Counted from the first letter of the stretch, positions 43,777 to 54,156 are shown. The stretch is 64,000 bases of DNA from Streptomyces sp. B21-105 (GCF_036898465.1 NZ_JARUMJ010000001.1:2728001-2792000); one strand, 5' to 3'. The notes: generated by a model from the sequence alone, not told the origin. Numbers and translations are program-made.

Positions 43777-43908
43777 CGCCGACGGGCCTCGCGCGGAGCC
43801 GCACGACGACACCGCACCCGGGCTCCACGCCCTGTCCTGCCAAAGACCTAGGGCACTCCTGAACCCTTGCCGATGAGGGAACCCCCTTCGACTGAGGAAG
43901 GCGGCGAC

Positions 43909-46614
43909 ATGACCGACCCCCAGGCCATCCAGCCCAGCGCGCTCGACCAGCTCCCCGACCGGGACCCGGAGGAGACCGCCGAATGGCAGGCCTCGCTGGA
44001 CGCGGTCACCAAGGCGGCCGGACCGCACCGCGCCGCGTACCTGATGCGCCGCACGCTGGAGCGCGCCGAGGGCAACGGCCTCGCGCTGCCCAAGCTGCTC
44101 GAGACGGACTACGTCAACACCATCCCCACCGCCGCCGAGCCGTCCGCGCCCGGTGACCCGGAGATGGAGCGCCGGATCACCGCGTGGAACCGCTGGAACG
44201 CGGCGGCCATGGTGACCCGCGGCAGCAAGCACGGCGTCGGCGGCCACATCGCCACCTTCGCCTCCGCCGCCTGGCTCTACGAGACCGGCTTCAACCACTT
44301 CTTCAAGGGCAAGGAGGCCGACGGCTCGGGCGACCAGCTCTACATCCAGGGCCACGCCTCCCCCGGCATCTACGCCCGCGCCTTCCTCGACGGCCGGCTG
44401 ACCGAACAGCACCTCGACAACTTCCGCCAGGAGTCCGGCGGCGAGGGCCTCCCGTCGTACCCGCACCCGCGCCGGCTGCCCTGGCTGTGGGAGTTCCCGA
44501 CGGTGTCGATGGGCCTCGGCCCGCTCTCCGCCATCTACCAGGCGCGCTTCAACCGCTATCTCACCAACCGCGGCGTCAAGGACGTCTCCGCGTCCCATGT
44601 GTGGGCGTTCCTCGGCGACGGCGAGATGGACGAGCCCGAGTCGACGGCGGCACTCTCCCTCGCCTCCCGCGAGGGCCTCGACAACCTGACCTTCGTCATC
44701 AACTGCAACCTCCAGCGCCTCGACGGCCCGGTCCGCGCGAACTTCAAGATCGTGCAGGAGCTGGAGGCCCAGTTCCGCGGCGCCGGCTGGAACGTGATCA
44801 AGTCGCTGTGGGGCTCCGCCTGGGACGAGCTGTTCCAGCTGGACACCACCGGCGCGCTGGTCCGCCGGCTGCGCGAGGTACCGGACGCCCAGGTGCAGAC
44901 GTACCAGACGCGCGGCGCCGCGTACATCCGCGAGGACTTCTTCGGCAAGGACCCGGCGCTCGCCGAGATGGCCAGGCTGCTGAGCGACGACAAGATCCTC
45001 GAGTGTTTCCACCTCTCCCGCGGCGGTCACGAGGCGCGCAAGGTGTACGCCGCGTACAAGGCAGCCGTCGAGTTCAAGGGCGCGCCGACGGTGATCCTGG
45101 CCCAGACGGTCAAGGGCCACACGCTCGGCGAGGGCTTCGCGTCGAAGAACGCCAACCACCAGATGAAGAAGCTCTCGGTGGACGAGTTCAAGACGATGCG
45201 CGACCTGCTGGAGCTGCCCATCTCGGACGCGCGGTTCCTCGACGGGGTCGTCCCCTACGGGCACCCGGGCGCCGACTCCCCCGAGGTCCGCTACCTCCAG
45301 GAGCGCCGCGCGGCCCTCGGAGGCCCGGCCCCGGCCCGCCGTACGCACGCCCTCGCCCCGCTGCCGGCCCCCGCCGACAAGACGTTCGCCTCCTTCGACA
45401 AGGGCTCCGGCACGCAGAACGTGGCGACCACCATGGCGTTCGTCCGCCTCGTCAAGGACCTGGTCCGCGACAAGGAGACCGGGAAGCGCTGGGTGCCGAT
45501 CGTCCCCGACGAGGCGCGCACCTTCGGCATGGAGAGCCTGTTCCCGTCGCTCGGGATCTACTCCCCCAAGGGCCAGACGTACGAGCCGGTCGACCGCGAC
45601 CAGCTGATGTACTACAAGGAGGCCGAGAACGGCCAGATCCTCAACGAGGGGATCACCGAGGCCGGTTCGATGGCCGACTTCATCGCCGCGTCCACCGCGT
45701 ACTCCACGCACGGTGAGGCGATGATCCCGTTCTACATCTTCTACTCGATGTTCGGCTGGCAGCGCACGGCCGACCAGATGTGGCAGCTCGGCGACCAGCT
45801 CGGCCGCGGCTTCCTCGTCGGCGCGACCGCCGGCCGTACGACCCTGACGGGCGAGGGCCTCCAGCACGCCGACGGCCACTCCCCGGTCATCGCCGCGACC
45901 AACCCGGCCGCCCTCAGCTACGACCCGGCCTTCGCGTACGAGATCGCGGCGATCGTCAAGGACGGTCTGCGCCGGATGTACGGCGAGGCGGCCGCGGGCG
46001 AGGACCAGAACGTCTTCTACTACCTGACGGTCTACAACGAGCCGATGCCGCAGCCGGCCAAACCGTCGGCGCCCGGTGTCGACGAGGGCATCCTCAAGGG
46101 CCTGTACCGCTTCAACACGGCGGAGTCGGCGGGCGTGGAGGTGGCGGCGGCCAACGCGCCGCGCATCCAGCTGCTGGCCTCGGGCACCGCGATCCACTGG
46201 GCCCTGAAAGCGCAGCAGCTGCTCGCCGAGGAGTGGGGCGTGGCCGCCGACGTGTGGTCGGCGACCTCCTGGACCGAGCTGCGCCGCGACGCGCTGGAGG
46301 CCGACGCGGCCCTGCTGCGCGGCGAGGAGCGGACGCCGTACGTCCGGCGGGCGCTGCAGGGCGCCGAGGGCCCGGTCCTCGCGGTCTCCGACTACATGCG
46401 CCAGGTCCCGGACCAGATCGCGCAGTGGGTCGAGCAGGACTGGTCCTCGCTGGGCGCGGACGGCTTCGGCCTCTCCGACACCCGTGAGGCGGCCCGCCGC
46501 CACTTCGGCGTGGACGCCGAGTCGATCGTCGTCGCGGCCCTGGCGCAGCTCGCCCGGCGCGGCGAGGTCAAGGCGGCCTCGGTGAAGGAGGCGCGCGAGC
46601 GCTACGGCCTGTAG
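43909..46614 (+). CDS. aceE: Pyruvate dehydrogenase E1 component (homodimeric AceE)
   Basis: AceE (901 aa) decarboxylates pyruvate with thiamine diphosphate and acetylates the lipoyl groups of E2. The TPP motif is [10 protein letters not shown]...[16 protein letters not shown] (in part), with HxH-type regions [10 protein letters not shown] and a C-terminal transketolase-like half ([41 protein letters not shown]). Length is that of gamma-proteobacterial/actinobacterial E1. ATG 43909 follows GAGGAAGG by 8 nt; an ATG 14 codons earlier has no site. A 16-bp-stem terminator follows. Confidence 0.96.
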   Translation: MTDPQAIQPSALDQLPDRDPEETAEWQASLDAVTKAAGPHRAAYLMRRTLERAEGNGLALPKLLETDYVNTIPTAAEPSAPGDPEMERRITAWNRWNAAAMVTRGSKHGVGGHIATFASAAWLYETGFNHFFKGKEADGSGDQLYIQGHASPGIYARAFLDGRLTEQHLDNFRQESGGEGLPSYPHPRRLPWLWEFPTVSMGLGPLSAIYQARFNRYLTNRGVKDVSASHVWAFLGDGEMDEPESTAALSLASREGLDNLTFVINCNLQRLDGPVRANFKIVQELEAQFRGAGWNVIKSLWGSAWDELFQLDTTGALVRRLREVPDAQVQTYQTRGAAYIREDFFGKDPALAEMARLLSDDKILECFHLSRGGHEARKVYAAYKAAVEFKGAPTVILAQTVKGHTLGEGFASKNANHQMKKLSVDEFKTMRDLLELPISDARFLDGVVPYGHPGADSPEVRYLQERRAALGGPAPARRTHALAPLPAPADKTFASFDKGSGTQNVATTMAFVRLVKDLVRDKETGKRWVPIVPDEARTFGMESLFPSLGIYSPKGQTYEPVDRDQLMYYKEAENGQILNEGITEAGSMADFIAASTAYSTHGEAMIPFYIFYSMFGWQRTADQMWQLGDQLGRGFLVGATAGRTTLTGEGLQHADGHSPVIAATNPAALSYDPAFAYEIAAIVKDGLRRMYGEAAAGEDQNVFYYLTVYNEPMPQPAKPSAPGVDEGILKGLYRFNTAESAGVEVAAANAPRIQLLASGTAIHWALKAQQLLAEEWGVAADVWSATSWTELRRDALEADAALLRGEERTPYVRRALQGAEGPVLAVSDYMRQVPDQIAQWVEQDWSSLGADGFGLSDTREAARRHFGVDAESIVVAALAQLARRGEVKAASVKEARERYGL

Positions 46615-46677
46615 GGCGTGCGGGGCGTGTTTTTCGAGACCCGCTGGAGAAACTCGTAGAAACCAGATCACGGTTCG

Positions 46678-46715
46678 GCGAAGGGGGGTACGGCTGCGGC
46701 CGTACCCCCCTTCGC
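46678..46715 (+). terminator. Terminator after aceE
   Basis: Perfect 16-bp stem GCGAAGGGGGGTACGG/CCGTACCCCCCTTCGC with a 6-nt loop, 64 bp after the stop. Confidence 0.92.
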
Positions 46716-46743
46716 TGTCGGCGGGTCCCGGCATCATGTCCCC

Positions 46744-47739
46744 ATGCGTGCAGCCCGCCTCATCAAGATGGTGCTCCTTCTGCAGTCGCGGCCGACCATG
46801 ACCGCGTCCGAGCTTGCGCGGGAGCTGGAGGTCTCGGAGCGGACCGTCACCCGGGACGCGCAGGCGCTCTCCGAGGCCGGCGTGCCGGTGTACGCCGAGC
46901 GGGGGCGCGCGGGGGGCTACCGGCTGGTCGGCGGGTACCGGACGCGGCTGACGGGGCTGGGGCGCGGTGAGGCCGAGGCGCTGTTCCTGAGCGGGGTGCC
47001 GGAGGCGCTGCGGGAGATGGGGCTGGAGGACGTGGCGTCGGCGGCCCGGCTGAAGGTGTCGGCGGCTCTGCTGCCGTCCCTGCGGGACGCCCCGCGCGCG
47101 GCGGCGCAGCGGTTCCATCTGGACGCCCCGGCCTGGTTCCGCGAGCCGGAGACGCCGGCGCTGCTGCCGGTGATCGCGGAGGCGGTGTGGGACGACCGGT
47201 GCGTGCGGGCGCGCTACCGGCGCGGGGAGGGCGGGGCCGAGCGCGAGGTCGAGCGGGAGCTCGAACCGTACGGGCTCGTGCTGAAGGCGGGGGTCTGGTA
47301 CCTGTGCGCCCGGGTGCGGGAGGGCGGCGCGTTCCGGACGTACCGGATCGACCGGTTCATCGCGGCGGAGCCTGCGCAGGATCGTTTCGTCCGAGACGAC
47401 GAATTCGATCTGCCGGGCTTCTGGGGTGCGCAGGCCGAGCGGTTCGCGCGCTCGCTCCTGCGGGCCGAGGTCGTCGTCCGGCTGTCGGAGGCCGGGGTGC
47501 GCCGGCTCCCGTACGCCGTCGACCCGGTGGCGGCCCGGGACGCGCTGGCCGGCGCCGGGGAACCGGACGGGCGGGGCTGGACGACGGTCACCCTGCGGGT
47601 CGAGTCGCTGGAGGTGGCGCACACCCAGCTCACGGCGCTGGGCCCGGAGGCGGAGGTGCTGGCCCCGGCGGCGCTGCGCGAGTGGTTCGCCGGTGACGCA
47701 CTGCGGCTGGCGGCGCGCTACGGGTCCCGGGAGAGCTGA
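46744..47739 (+). CDS. WYL-domain transcriptional regulator
   Basis: 331 residues: N-terminal winged HTH (MRAARLIKMVLLLQSRPTMTASELARELEVSERTVTRDAQAL region, residues 1-60) and a WYL domain (about 140-230) containing VWYLCARVREGGAFRTYRIDRF, followed by a WCX-type C-terminal region. WYL proteins bind nucleic acid or nucleotide ligands. CATCAT, a weak -10, lies 6 nt before ATG 46744, suggesting a leaderless transcript. Followed by 11-bp repeats. Confidence 0.9.
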   Translation: MRAARLIKMVLLLQSRPTMTASELARELEVSERTVTRDAQALSEAGVPVYAERGRAGGYRLVGGYRTRLTGLGRGEAEALFLSGVPEALREMGLEDVASAARLKVSAALLPSLRDAPRAAAQRFHLDAPAWFREPETPALLPVIAEAVWDDRCVRARYRRGEGGAEREVERELEPYGLVLKAGVWYLCARVREGGAFRTYRIDRFIAAEPAQDRFVRDDEFDLPGFWGAQAERFARSLLRAEVVVRLSEAGVRRLPYAVDPVAARDALAGAGEPDGRGWTTVTLRVESLEVAHTQLTALGPEAEVLAPAALREWFAGDALRLAARYGSRES

Positions 47740-47756
47740 CGCTTCGCGGGAGTCCG

Positions 47757-47803
47757 ACGCGAACCCGACGGCAACCCGACGGCAACCCGACGCGAACCCG
47801 GCG
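47757..47803. repeat. Four 11-bp tandem units
   Basis: GCAACCCGACG/CGAACCCGACG units in a row in the gap between the WYL regulator and the DUF4240 gene. Confidence 0.75.
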
Positions 47804-47860
47804 GGAATACCGTGCACTCCGGGTGCGTCCCGCATCTGGAGGCACGATGCTGGACGCGTG

Positions 47861-48382
47861 ATGGACGAGACGGAGTTCTGGGAGCTGGTGGACGCCTCCC
47901 GCGAGGCAGCCGAGGGTGATCCCGAGGAGCAGGCCGACCAACTCGTGGAGCGGCTGCTCCGGCTGGACCCGGAGTCCGTGCTCGACTTCGCCCGGCACTT
48001 CGAGTCGCGCTACAACCGCGCCTACAGCTGGGACCTGTGGGGCGCCGCCTGGCTGCTGCTGGACGGCGCGAGCGACGACGCCTTCGACTTCTTCCGCTGC
48101 TGGCTGATCGGTCAGGGCCGCGAGGTCTTCGAGGGCGCCCTGCACGGCGACCCGGACTCCCTGGCCGACCTGCTGGACGACTTCGACGAGGAGATCGACG
48201 GCGACGGCGAGGAACTCGGCTACGCCGCCGACGAGGCCTACGAGCAGCTCACCGGGATGGTCGCCCCGGACCTGGGCATCGCGCCCGCCGCAGCCGAACC
48301 CGAGGGCACGCCCGTCGACTTCGAGAACGAGGGGGCGCTGGCCGAGCGGTATCCCCGGCTGTGGCAGCGCTTCAAGGAGTGA
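47861..48382 (+). CDS. DUF4240 protein
   Basis: 173 residues, acidic, starting MDETEFWELVDASREAAEGDPEEQ, matching the DUF4240 family (helical, DLWGAAWLLLDGASDDAFDFFRCWLI). No function known. ATG 47861 is the conserved start; a GTG immediately before it (47858) sits 6 nt after GATGCT and could be the real first codon of a leaderless mRNA. Convergent with the next small gene. Confidence 0.85.
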   Translation: MDETEFWELVDASREAAEGDPEEQADQLVERLLRLDPESVLDFARHFESRYNRAYSWDLWGAAWLLLDGASDDAFDFFRCWLIGQGREVFEGALHGDPDSLADLLDDFDEEIDGDGEELGYAADEAYEQLTGMVAPDLGIAPAAAEPEGTPVDFENEGALAERYPRLWQRFKE

Positions 48383-48418
48383 GCGCCGGCGGACGGCTCC
48401 GCCCGGACGGCGCCGCCC

Positions 48419-48694
48419 TCACGCCGTGAACCTGCGGCGGGTGGTGTCGGCGGGGAGGTAAGCCTGCGACGGATCGACCCGCACCGCGTGGTGCATCGGC
48501 GCGCGGTTCGCCTGCTCCAGCGCGGACGCGGTGGCCGCCGCCGGGCCCAGAACGACCGCGGCGACGGCGCACAGCACGGTCCAGGGGCTGCGAGCGGCCT
48601 TGGTCCACCGGCCCTGCTGCGCCGGCTGCGCCGTCGGCGTCGTCTGCGTGGTCTGCGCGGCCCCGCCTCGGGCCGGCCCAGGGCTGCTGTTCAT
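48419..48694 (-). CDS. Small membrane-anchored hypothetical protein, 91 aa
   Basis: 91 residues: Gln/Thr/Pro-rich N-terminus, one hydrophobic helix (about 34-56, PWTVLCAVAAVVLGPAAATA), and a polar outer C-terminus. ATG 48694 has GGAGGTGGGG upstream. Not recognised; typical of small Streptomyces membrane proteins. Confidence 0.65.
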   Translation of the reverse strand: MNSSPGPARGGAAQTTQTTPTAQPAQQGRWTKAARSPWTVLCAVAAVVLGPAAATASALEQANRAPMHHAVRVDPSQAYLPADTTRRRFTA

Positions 48695-48769
48695 GATCCC
48701 CACCTCCGGTCGTTCCTTCGTGTCGTGCACGACCGTAGGACGGTGGCATGGGAGAACCCTGAAAGCCGC

Positions 48770-49621
48770 CTAAGGCGTTCCTGTGAGAGCGTGCGCGGCC
48801 GGTCGGCCCTGGAGGCGGGCAGCCGTCTCGCGGATCTCCGGGAGGCGGGCGGCGAGGGCGGCGCCCGGACAGCTCGTCATGAAGCCGTCCCGGTGGCCGG
48901 CCAAGGCGGGCAGGGTGGCGGCGGTCCCGGCCGCGTACCGGCTGTGGCTGTTGCTGGACGTGAGCCGCACGTGCGCCCGCGGGTCGACGTCGGCCAGGCC
49001 GAGTTTCCAGGCGGCCAGGGCGGCGATCGCGTCGACCATGGCCTGCGGCACCGGGACGCCGGAGGTGAACGTGCCCAGCGCGGCGATGCCCACCGTGCGG
49101 TGGTTGAAGCCCTGGGTGTGTGCGCCGGTGACGGCGCGGTCGACGCCGCCCGCCCGGCCCTCGTAGATGGTGCCGCAGCGGTCGACGAGGAAGTTGTAGC
49201 CGATGTCGTCCCAGCCCCGGGCGGCGGTCTGGCCGGTGTACAGGGAGCGGATGATGCGGGGCGCGTCGGCGCAGTCGTAGCCGTTGGGCGAGTCGGTGTG
49301 GTGGACGAAGACGGCGACGGCCCGGTCGTCGTAGCGCGGCGGCGGCTGGGCGTGCCGGGCGAGGGCGTCCAGCCAGGCGGCGCGCGGCACGACGGGCGGC
49401 CGGACCGCCCGGTGCCCGGCGGCGGGACGGGCGGCGGCGGGAGAGCGGGTCCGCCCCGCCGGGGAGGCGCCGTCGACGTCGCCCGCGCAGGCCCCCAGGG
49501 CGGCGACGGCGGCCAGCCCGGGCAGACAGCCCAGGAGCACGAGGAGCGGGCCCGGTATCCGCGGGCGGCGCGGGCGGCGCGTTCCCCGCGGACCGTGCGA
49601 CGCCGGTCGGAGGGCACACAT
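48770..49621 (-). CDS. Peptidoglycan recognition/N-acetylmuramoyl-L-alanine amidase lipoprotein
   Basis: 283 residues. N-terminal signal with lipobox LGAC (Cys45). PGRP/amidase_2 domain (about 75-260) with probable zinc ligands His107 (FVHHTDSP), His243 (AGHRDGF) and Cys251, plus GWDDIGYNFLVDRCGTIYEGR. It would cleave the lactyl bond between muramic acid and stem peptide. ATG 49621 (GACAGT 6 nt upstream, possibly leaderless) is preferred to an ATG 21 codons earlier. Divergent from the MarP-like protease gene. Confidence 0.9.
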   Translation of the reverse strand: MCALRPASHGPRGTRRPRRPRIPGPLLVLLGCLPGLAAVAALGACAGDVDGASPAGRTRSPAAARPAAGHRAVRPPVVPRAAWLDALARHAQPPPRYDDRAVAVFVHHTDSPNGYDCADAPRIIRSLYTGQTAARGWDDIGYNFLVDRCGTIYEGRAGGVDRAVTGAHTQGFNHRTVGIAALGTFTSGVPVPQAMVDAIAALAAWKLGLADVDPRAHVRLTSSNSHSRYAAGTAATLPALAGHRDGFMTSCPGAALAARLPEIRETAARLQGRPAAHALTGTP

Positions 49622-49866
49622 GACCCCACTGTCCGACGAATCCGCTGCGTCCGCGATATGGAGTGTGCCACCCGGTGGAACCATCGTCCCGGTCCGTGAC
49701 GTTTCCGGGGTACACGCGCGCGTGGCCGGTCGGGGCCGCACGCGCGTGTGACGGCCATGACGGGCCGACGCACGACCGACGACACGGACCGACAGCTGAT
49801 CACTGGGCCCCTCCCGCGCGTACTAGGACACGACCTGGGGGATCCAAGAGAAAAAAAGGGGGGCCG

Positions 49867-51051
49867 GTGGACCTGCTCGACATCCTGCTGGTGCTGGTGG
49901 CCTTGGCCTACGCCGGTTCCGGCTACCGGCGCGGTCTGGTGGCCGGCTGTGTGTCGCTGGCCGGCTTCGTGGGCGGCGCGGTGATCGGCGTGTGGGTCCT
50001 GCCGTGGCTGATGGATCCGGTGGCCCCGGGGACCACCGCGGCCACGGTGACGGCCGTGCTCACGGTCCTCCTCCCGGCGGCGGTGGGCCACGAGCTGGCG
50101 GGGCGGCTGGCGCTGCGGCTGCGCCGGGAGCTGGACCGCGGGCCGCTGCGGGTGGCGGACGGCATCGGGGGCGCGGCGGCCAACGTGGTCTCGGTGCTGA
50201 TCGTGGCGTGGGTGGCGGCGAGCGTGCTGGGCGCGTCCTCGTCGCCGGTGGTCACCTCGTCGATACGGGACTCACGGCTGCTGGGGGCCGTGCAGGACGT
50301 CATGCCGGACACCACGCCCACCTGGTTCGCGCGGGCCACGTCGGCGCTGACCCAGGCGGGCTTCCCGCAGGTCTTCAACCCCTTCGAGAACGAGTCGACG
50401 GCCGAGGTCGCCAAGCCCACCGGGGACAGCGTCACGGCGAGCGCCACGGAGGCGGCCAAGCGCAGCACGGTGAAGATCGAGGGCACCGCGGGCGACCAGG
50501 GCCGCGAGGGCAGCGGCTTCGTCTACGCCAACGAGCACGTGATGACCAACGCGCACGTGGTGGCGGGCATCGACACCCCGACCGTGCGGGTCGGCGGCGT
50601 CGGGCCGTCGTACGACGCGCGCGTGGTGCTCTTCGACCCGGACAAGGACGTGGCGGTGCTGTACGTGCCGTACCTGAAGGCGCCGGTCCTGGTCTTCGAC
50701 GACGAGGCCGCGCGCGGGAACTCGGCGGTGGTGGCGGGCTATCCGCAGGACGGCGACCTGAACCTGCAGGCGGCCACGGTCGCGAACCGGGTGAAGGCGA
50801 CCGGCCGCAACATCTACAACGACGAGATCGTCACCCGCGAGATCTACTCGATCCGCTCCACCGTGCGCCCCGGCAACTCCGGCGGCCCGCTGCTGACCAC
50901 GACCGGCCGGGTCTACGGCGTGGTCTTCGCCCGCTCCACCTCGGACGACGAGACGGGCTACGTGCTGACGGCGGCGGAGGTCGCCGGCGACGCGAAGCGC
51001 GCGGCGAACGCCACCCGGCCGGTGGACACGGGGAACCTGACCCCGTCCTGA
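49867..51051 (+). CDS. MarP-like membrane serine protease (CvpA + trypsin-like domain)
   Basis: 394 residues. Four N-terminal helices of the CvpA/colicin V production domain (about 1-125), then a chymotrypsin-fold protease with His230 (TNAHVV), Asp261 (DPDKDVAVL) and Ser338 (RPGNSGGPL). The arrangement equals mycobacterial MarP, a periplasmic protease protecting against acid and oxidative stress and cleaving a peptidoglycan hydrolase. The divergent amidase neighbour makes a cell-wall role plausible. GTG 49867 follows AAAGGGGGG. Confidence 0.93.
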   Translation: MDLLDILLVLVALAYAGSGYRRGLVAGCVSLAGFVGGAVIGVWVLPWLMDPVAPGTTAATVTAVLTVLLPAAVGHELAGRLALRLRRELDRGPLRVADGIGGAAANVVSVLIVAWVAASVLGASSSPVVTSSIRDSRLLGAVQDVMPDTTPTWFARATSALTQAGFPQVFNPFENESTAEVAKPTGDSVTASATEAAKRSTVKIEGTAGDQGREGSGFVYANEHVMTNAHVVAGIDTPTVRVGGVGPSYDARVVLFDPDKDVAVLYVPYLKAPVLVFDDEAARGNSAVVAGYPQDGDLNLQAATVANRVKATGRNIYNDEIVTREIYSIRSTVRPGNSGGPLLTTTGRVYGVVFARSTSDDETGYVLTAAEVAGDAKRAANATRPVDTGNLTPS

Positions 51052-51113
51052 GCGGCGGTGCGCGCCCGCGTCGCGACGGCGCGAAGACCCCTCACCGGCG
51101 CCCTCACCGGGTG

Positions 51114-51611
51114 CTACACGGGCCGGCCCATGAGGACGTCGTCCACGTACGCGCCGTCCAGCAGGAACTCCTCGGGGAGGACCCCCTCCACCGTGAACCC
51201 CTCGGCCTCGTAGAGCCCCCGGGCCGGGGTGTTGTGGCCGAGCACGCGCAGGGTGATGCGGCGGGCGCCCTGCCGGCGGGTCTCCTCGACGGCGGCGCGC
51301 ACCAGCGCCCGTCCGACGCCGTGGCCGCGCGCCTCGTCGAGCACGGCGAGACCCTGGATCTGCCGGACGTGCGCGTTGGCGGCGAGCGGGGTGGGCGGGA
51401 CGAGGCGCACGTATCCGACGACACGGCCGCCCAGTTCGGCGACCAGGAAGTCCCCGGGCGGATGCCGCTCGTCGAAGAAGGAGTCGTACGGCGGCTGCGG
51501 CTCGGGCATGACGGCGTGCAGCGGGGACCAGGTCAGCCGGTCGACAAGACCGAGCGCCTCGTCGTCGGCGGACGACGCGGCGCGTATGCGGGGTGCGGAC
51601 GGCTCGGACAT
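51114..51611 (-). CDS. GNAT-family N-acetyltransferase
   Basis: 165 residues with the acetyl-CoA loop VLDEARGHGVGRALV (Q/RxxGxG/A) and the C-terminal LRVLGHNTPARGLYEAEGF. Substrate unknown. ATG 51611 has TAGGGT 7 nt upstream and no ribosome site, so is probably leaderless; a longer frame upstream is discounted. Divergent from the epimerase gene with only 71 bp between starts. Confidence 0.88.
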   Translation of the reverse strand: MSEPSAPRIRAASSADDEALGLVDRLTWSPLHAVMPEPQPPYDSFFDERHPPGDFLVAELGGRVVGYVRLVPPTPLAANAHVRQIQGLAVLDEARGHGVGRALVRAAVEETRRQGARRITLRVLGHNTPARGLYEAEGFTVEGVLPEEFLLDGAYVDDVLMGRPV

Positions 51612-51618
51612 GGCCGCC

Positions 51619-51624
51619 ACCCTA
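51619..51624 (-). promoter_or_regulatory. -10 hexamer TAGGGT, leaderless GNAT start
   Basis: Minus-strand TAGGGT lies 7 nt before ATG 51611. Confidence 0.55.
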
Positions 51625-51682
51625 ATCCGGGCGGACGGCGACCCGGCAGGGGATTTCGCGGGCCGGCGGGCAGGATGGCGGT

Positions 51683-52576
51683 ATGGAACGTACGCGAATC
51701 GCGGTGGCCGGGGCGTCCGGACTGATCGGCAGCGCACTGGTGCGGTCCCTGACCGCGGACGGCCACGAGGTGGCCCCGCTCGTGCGCGGGACGCCCCGGG
51801 GGCCCCTGGAGGTGCGCTGGGACCCCGAGAAGGGGCAGGTGGACGCGGCCGGGCTCGCGGGGTGCGACGCCGTGGTCAACCTGGCGGGCGCGGGGGTCGG
51901 CGACCGGCGCTGGAGCGAGGCCTACAAGAAGCGCATCCACGACAGCCGGGTGCACGGCACGGCGGCGCTCGCGAAGGCCGTCGCCTCGCTCGACGAACCG
52001 CCGCGGGTGTTCGTCAACGGCAGCGCGATGGGCTTCTACGGCGAGACGGGCGACCGGGTCGTGGACGAGAGCGCGCCGGCCGGCAGCGGCTTCCTGCCGG
52101 AGCTGTGCGTGGAGTGGGAGGCGGCCGCGGGTCCCGCCCAGGAGGCGGGCGTGCGCACGGCGTTCACCCGGACCGGGCTGGTCGTGGCGCGCGGCGGCGG
52201 GGCCTGGGGCAAGCTGTTCCCGCTCTTCACGGCCGGACTCGGCGGGCGGATGGGCGACGGACGCCAGTACTGGTCGTACATCGCGCTGCACGACGAGGTG
52301 GCGGCGATCCGGCACCTCCTCGACCGCGACGACCTGTCGGGCCCGTTCAACCTCACCGCGCCCGAGCCGCTGACGAACCGTGAGATCACCGCGGCGATGG
52401 GGCGGGTGCTGCACCGGCCGACGCTGTTCGCGGTGCCGGCGCCGGTGTTGCGGACGGTGCTCGGCGAGATGGCCGGGGACGTGCTGGGCAGCGCGCGCGT
52501 GGTGCCGAAGCGGCTGCTGGAGTCCGGGTTCACCTTCGCGTTCCCCGGGATCGAGGACGCCGTCCGAGCAGCCTGA
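51683..52576 (+). CDS. TIGR01777-family NAD-dependent epimerase-like protein (YfcH type)
   Basis: 297 residues. Rossmann nucleotide loop VAGASGLIGSALV, NLAGAGVGDRRWSEAYKKRI and SAMGFYGETGD (the Tyr of the SDR site) and a C-terminal DUF1731-type domain (TLFAVPAPVLRTVLGEM). Family of cell-division-associated SDR-like proteins without firm reaction. CAGGAT 6 nt before ATG suggests a leaderless mRNA. Confidence 0.9.
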   Translation: MERTRIAVAGASGLIGSALVRSLTADGHEVAPLVRGTPRGPLEVRWDPEKGQVDAAGLAGCDAVVNLAGAGVGDRRWSEAYKKRIHDSRVHGTAALAKAVASLDEPPRVFVNGSAMGFYGETGDRVVDESAPAGSGFLPELCVEWEAAAGPAQEAGVRTAFTRTGLVVARGGGAWGKLFPLFTAGLGGRMGDGRQYWSYIALHDEVAAIRHLLDRDDLSGPFNLTAPEPLTNREITAAMGRVLHRPTLFAVPAPVLRTVLGEMAGDVLGSARVVPKRLLESGFTFAFPGIEDAVRAA

Positions 52577-52737
52577 TCCACCACGTGACCGTATGCGACC
52601 GGCGTGCGACCGTGCCCTGTCCATGCGCGACTGTTCCTGACCGATCACGGCCCTACCCTCGACCCGAACTCGGGTATCCCGGACGGCTGTTGGGGGCATG
52701 ACGTCTCCACCGGCCGCGCAACCTCGAGGAGGGGCAC

Positions 52738-54156
52738 GTGCTTGAGCCCGCGTACCAGGCAGACGTCGTCGTGGTGGGAGCCGGAGTCGCCGGACTCTCC
52801 GCCGCGCACCGGCTGACCAGCGCAGGAGTAAGAACCGTCGTCCTGGAGGCCGCCCCTTGCGTGGGCGGCCGCATGGCGACGGAGAAGGTCGACGGGTTCC
52901 GGCTCGACCGCATCGGGCAGCTGCTGTCCACGGCGTATCCCGAACTGGCCCTGACGCCGGGGCTGGACGCGCTCGCCCTGCGTCCGTTCGCGCCGGGGGT
53001 CCTGCTGCACAGCGACGGACGCCATCATCGCGCCGGCGCACAGGCGGGCGCGGGGAGCGCAAGGGGCGCACTCCACGCCGTACGCGCCCTGGCGAGCACG
53101 TCCCGGCCGGGTGCGCTGCCTCGGCCGCGCGCCGGCGGCGCCCTGCCGACGGCGGGACGGCCGCCCGCCCCGCCCAGGGTCCGGGCGGGCGCGCCGCTGG
53201 GCACCGCCGTGGACCAGGCACGGCTCGGCGCCGCGCTCACCCGGCTCGCGGCCACCCCCGCCGAACGGCTGCTGCGCCGCCCGGAGCTGCCGGCCGGCCA
53301 GGCCCTCGCCGCCCGCGGGCTGCCCGCCCGCACGGTGGACGGCTTCGTGCGCCCGCTGCTCGCCGCGCTGCTGTGCGACCCGGACCTCACGACCTCCAGC
53401 CGGTGCGCGGACCTCGCCCTGCGCGCCTTCGCGGCCGGCCGTCTCGCGCTGCCGGAGGGCGGGGCCGAGGCGCTGCCGGAGCTGCTCGCGCGGACTTTGC
53501 CGCCGGGCGCCGTACACACCGGCGTACGGGTCACCTCCGTCTCCACCACCTCGGTGACCACGGCGGGGCACGGCGAGTTCCGCTGCCGCGCGGTCCTGGT
53601 CGCCACCGACGCGCGCTCCGCCGCACAGCTGCTGCCCGGGCTACGGGTGCCCGACTTCCACCCGGTGACGATCGTCCACCACACGACGGACGAGCCGCCC
53701 GGCACCGGCGCCTCGCTGCTCCTGGACGCCGACCGCGGCGGGCCGGTCGCGCACACGGCGGTGGTCAGCCACATCGACCCGAGCCGCGCGCCCGAGGGCC
53801 GCACGCTGATCTCGTCCACCGTCCTCGGCGCACCCCCGCCGGGCGTCGACACCGCCGTACGCATGCATCTGTCCCGGCTGTACGGCGTCTCCACCGCGCG
53901 CTGGGAGACGCTGGCCGTGCACCACACCGCCGAGGCCGTGCCCGCGATGCGCGCGCCACACGATCTGCGGCGCCCGGTACGGCTGCTGGCGGGCCTGTAC
54001 GTGTGCGGCGACCACCGGGACACCAGCACCGTGCAGGGGGCGCTGCACTCGGCACACCGGGCGGCGACCGCGATCGTCTCCGACCTGCGCGCGGCCGGTT
54101 CCCCCCACCTGGCCAACCCACGCCCGACCCCCCGCGAGGAGCAGGCAGCTGCATGA
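52738..54156 (+). CDS. FAD-dependent amine oxidase/phytoene desaturase-like oxidoreductase
   Basis: 472 residues. N-terminal dinucleotide fold VVVVGAGVAGLSAAHRL with downstream GGRMATE, the GxGxxG...GGR pattern of the CrtI/MAO group, and the C-terminal FAD motif VCGDHRDTSTVQGALHSAHRAA. Not in a carotenoid cluster, so the substrate is unknown. GTG 52738 follows GAGGAGGGG. A tandem-repeat region follows. Confidence 0.88.
   Translation: MLEPAYQADVVVVGAGVAGLSAAHRLTSAGVRTVVLEAAPCVGGRMATEKVDGFRLDRIGQLLSTAYPELALTPGLDALALRPFAPGVLLHSDGRHHRAGAQAGAGSARGALHAVRALASTSRPGALPRPRAGGALPTAGRPPAPPRVRAGAPLGTAVDQARLGAALTRLAATPAERLLRRPELPAGQALAARGLPARTVDGFVRPLLAALLCDPDLTTSSRCADLALRAFAAGRLALPEGGAEALPELLARTLPPGAVHTGVRVTSVSTTSVTTAGHGEFRCRAVLVATDARSAAQLLPGLRVPDFHPVTIVHHTTDEPPGTGASLLLDADRGGPVAHTAVVSHIDPSRAPEGRTLISSTVLGAPPPGVDTAVRMHLSRLYGVSTARWETLAVHHTAEAVPAMRAPHDLRRPVRLLAGLYVCGDHRDTSTVQGALHSAHRAATAIVSDLRAAGSPHLANPRPTPREEQAAA

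Larger units (their letters stand above)
43545..43908. other. Intergenic control region before aceE
   Basis: 364 bp with a terminator hairpin (43551-43571), a GGCACC-g-GGTGCC palindrome (43696-43708), an AT-rich stretch, and the promoter/operator at 43747-43776. The transcript leader would be about 125 nt. No gene supported. Confidence 0.6.

Noticed and set aside
43762..47835. A 1357-codon minus-strand frame opposite aceE and the WYL regulator
   Set aside because: Same composition effect; the plus-strand genes have intact motifs, starts and terminators.
52738..54156. Carotenoid biosynthesis gene crtI
   Set aside because: The FAD protein resembles this group only in cofactor motifs; no crtB, crtE or related genes are nearby.
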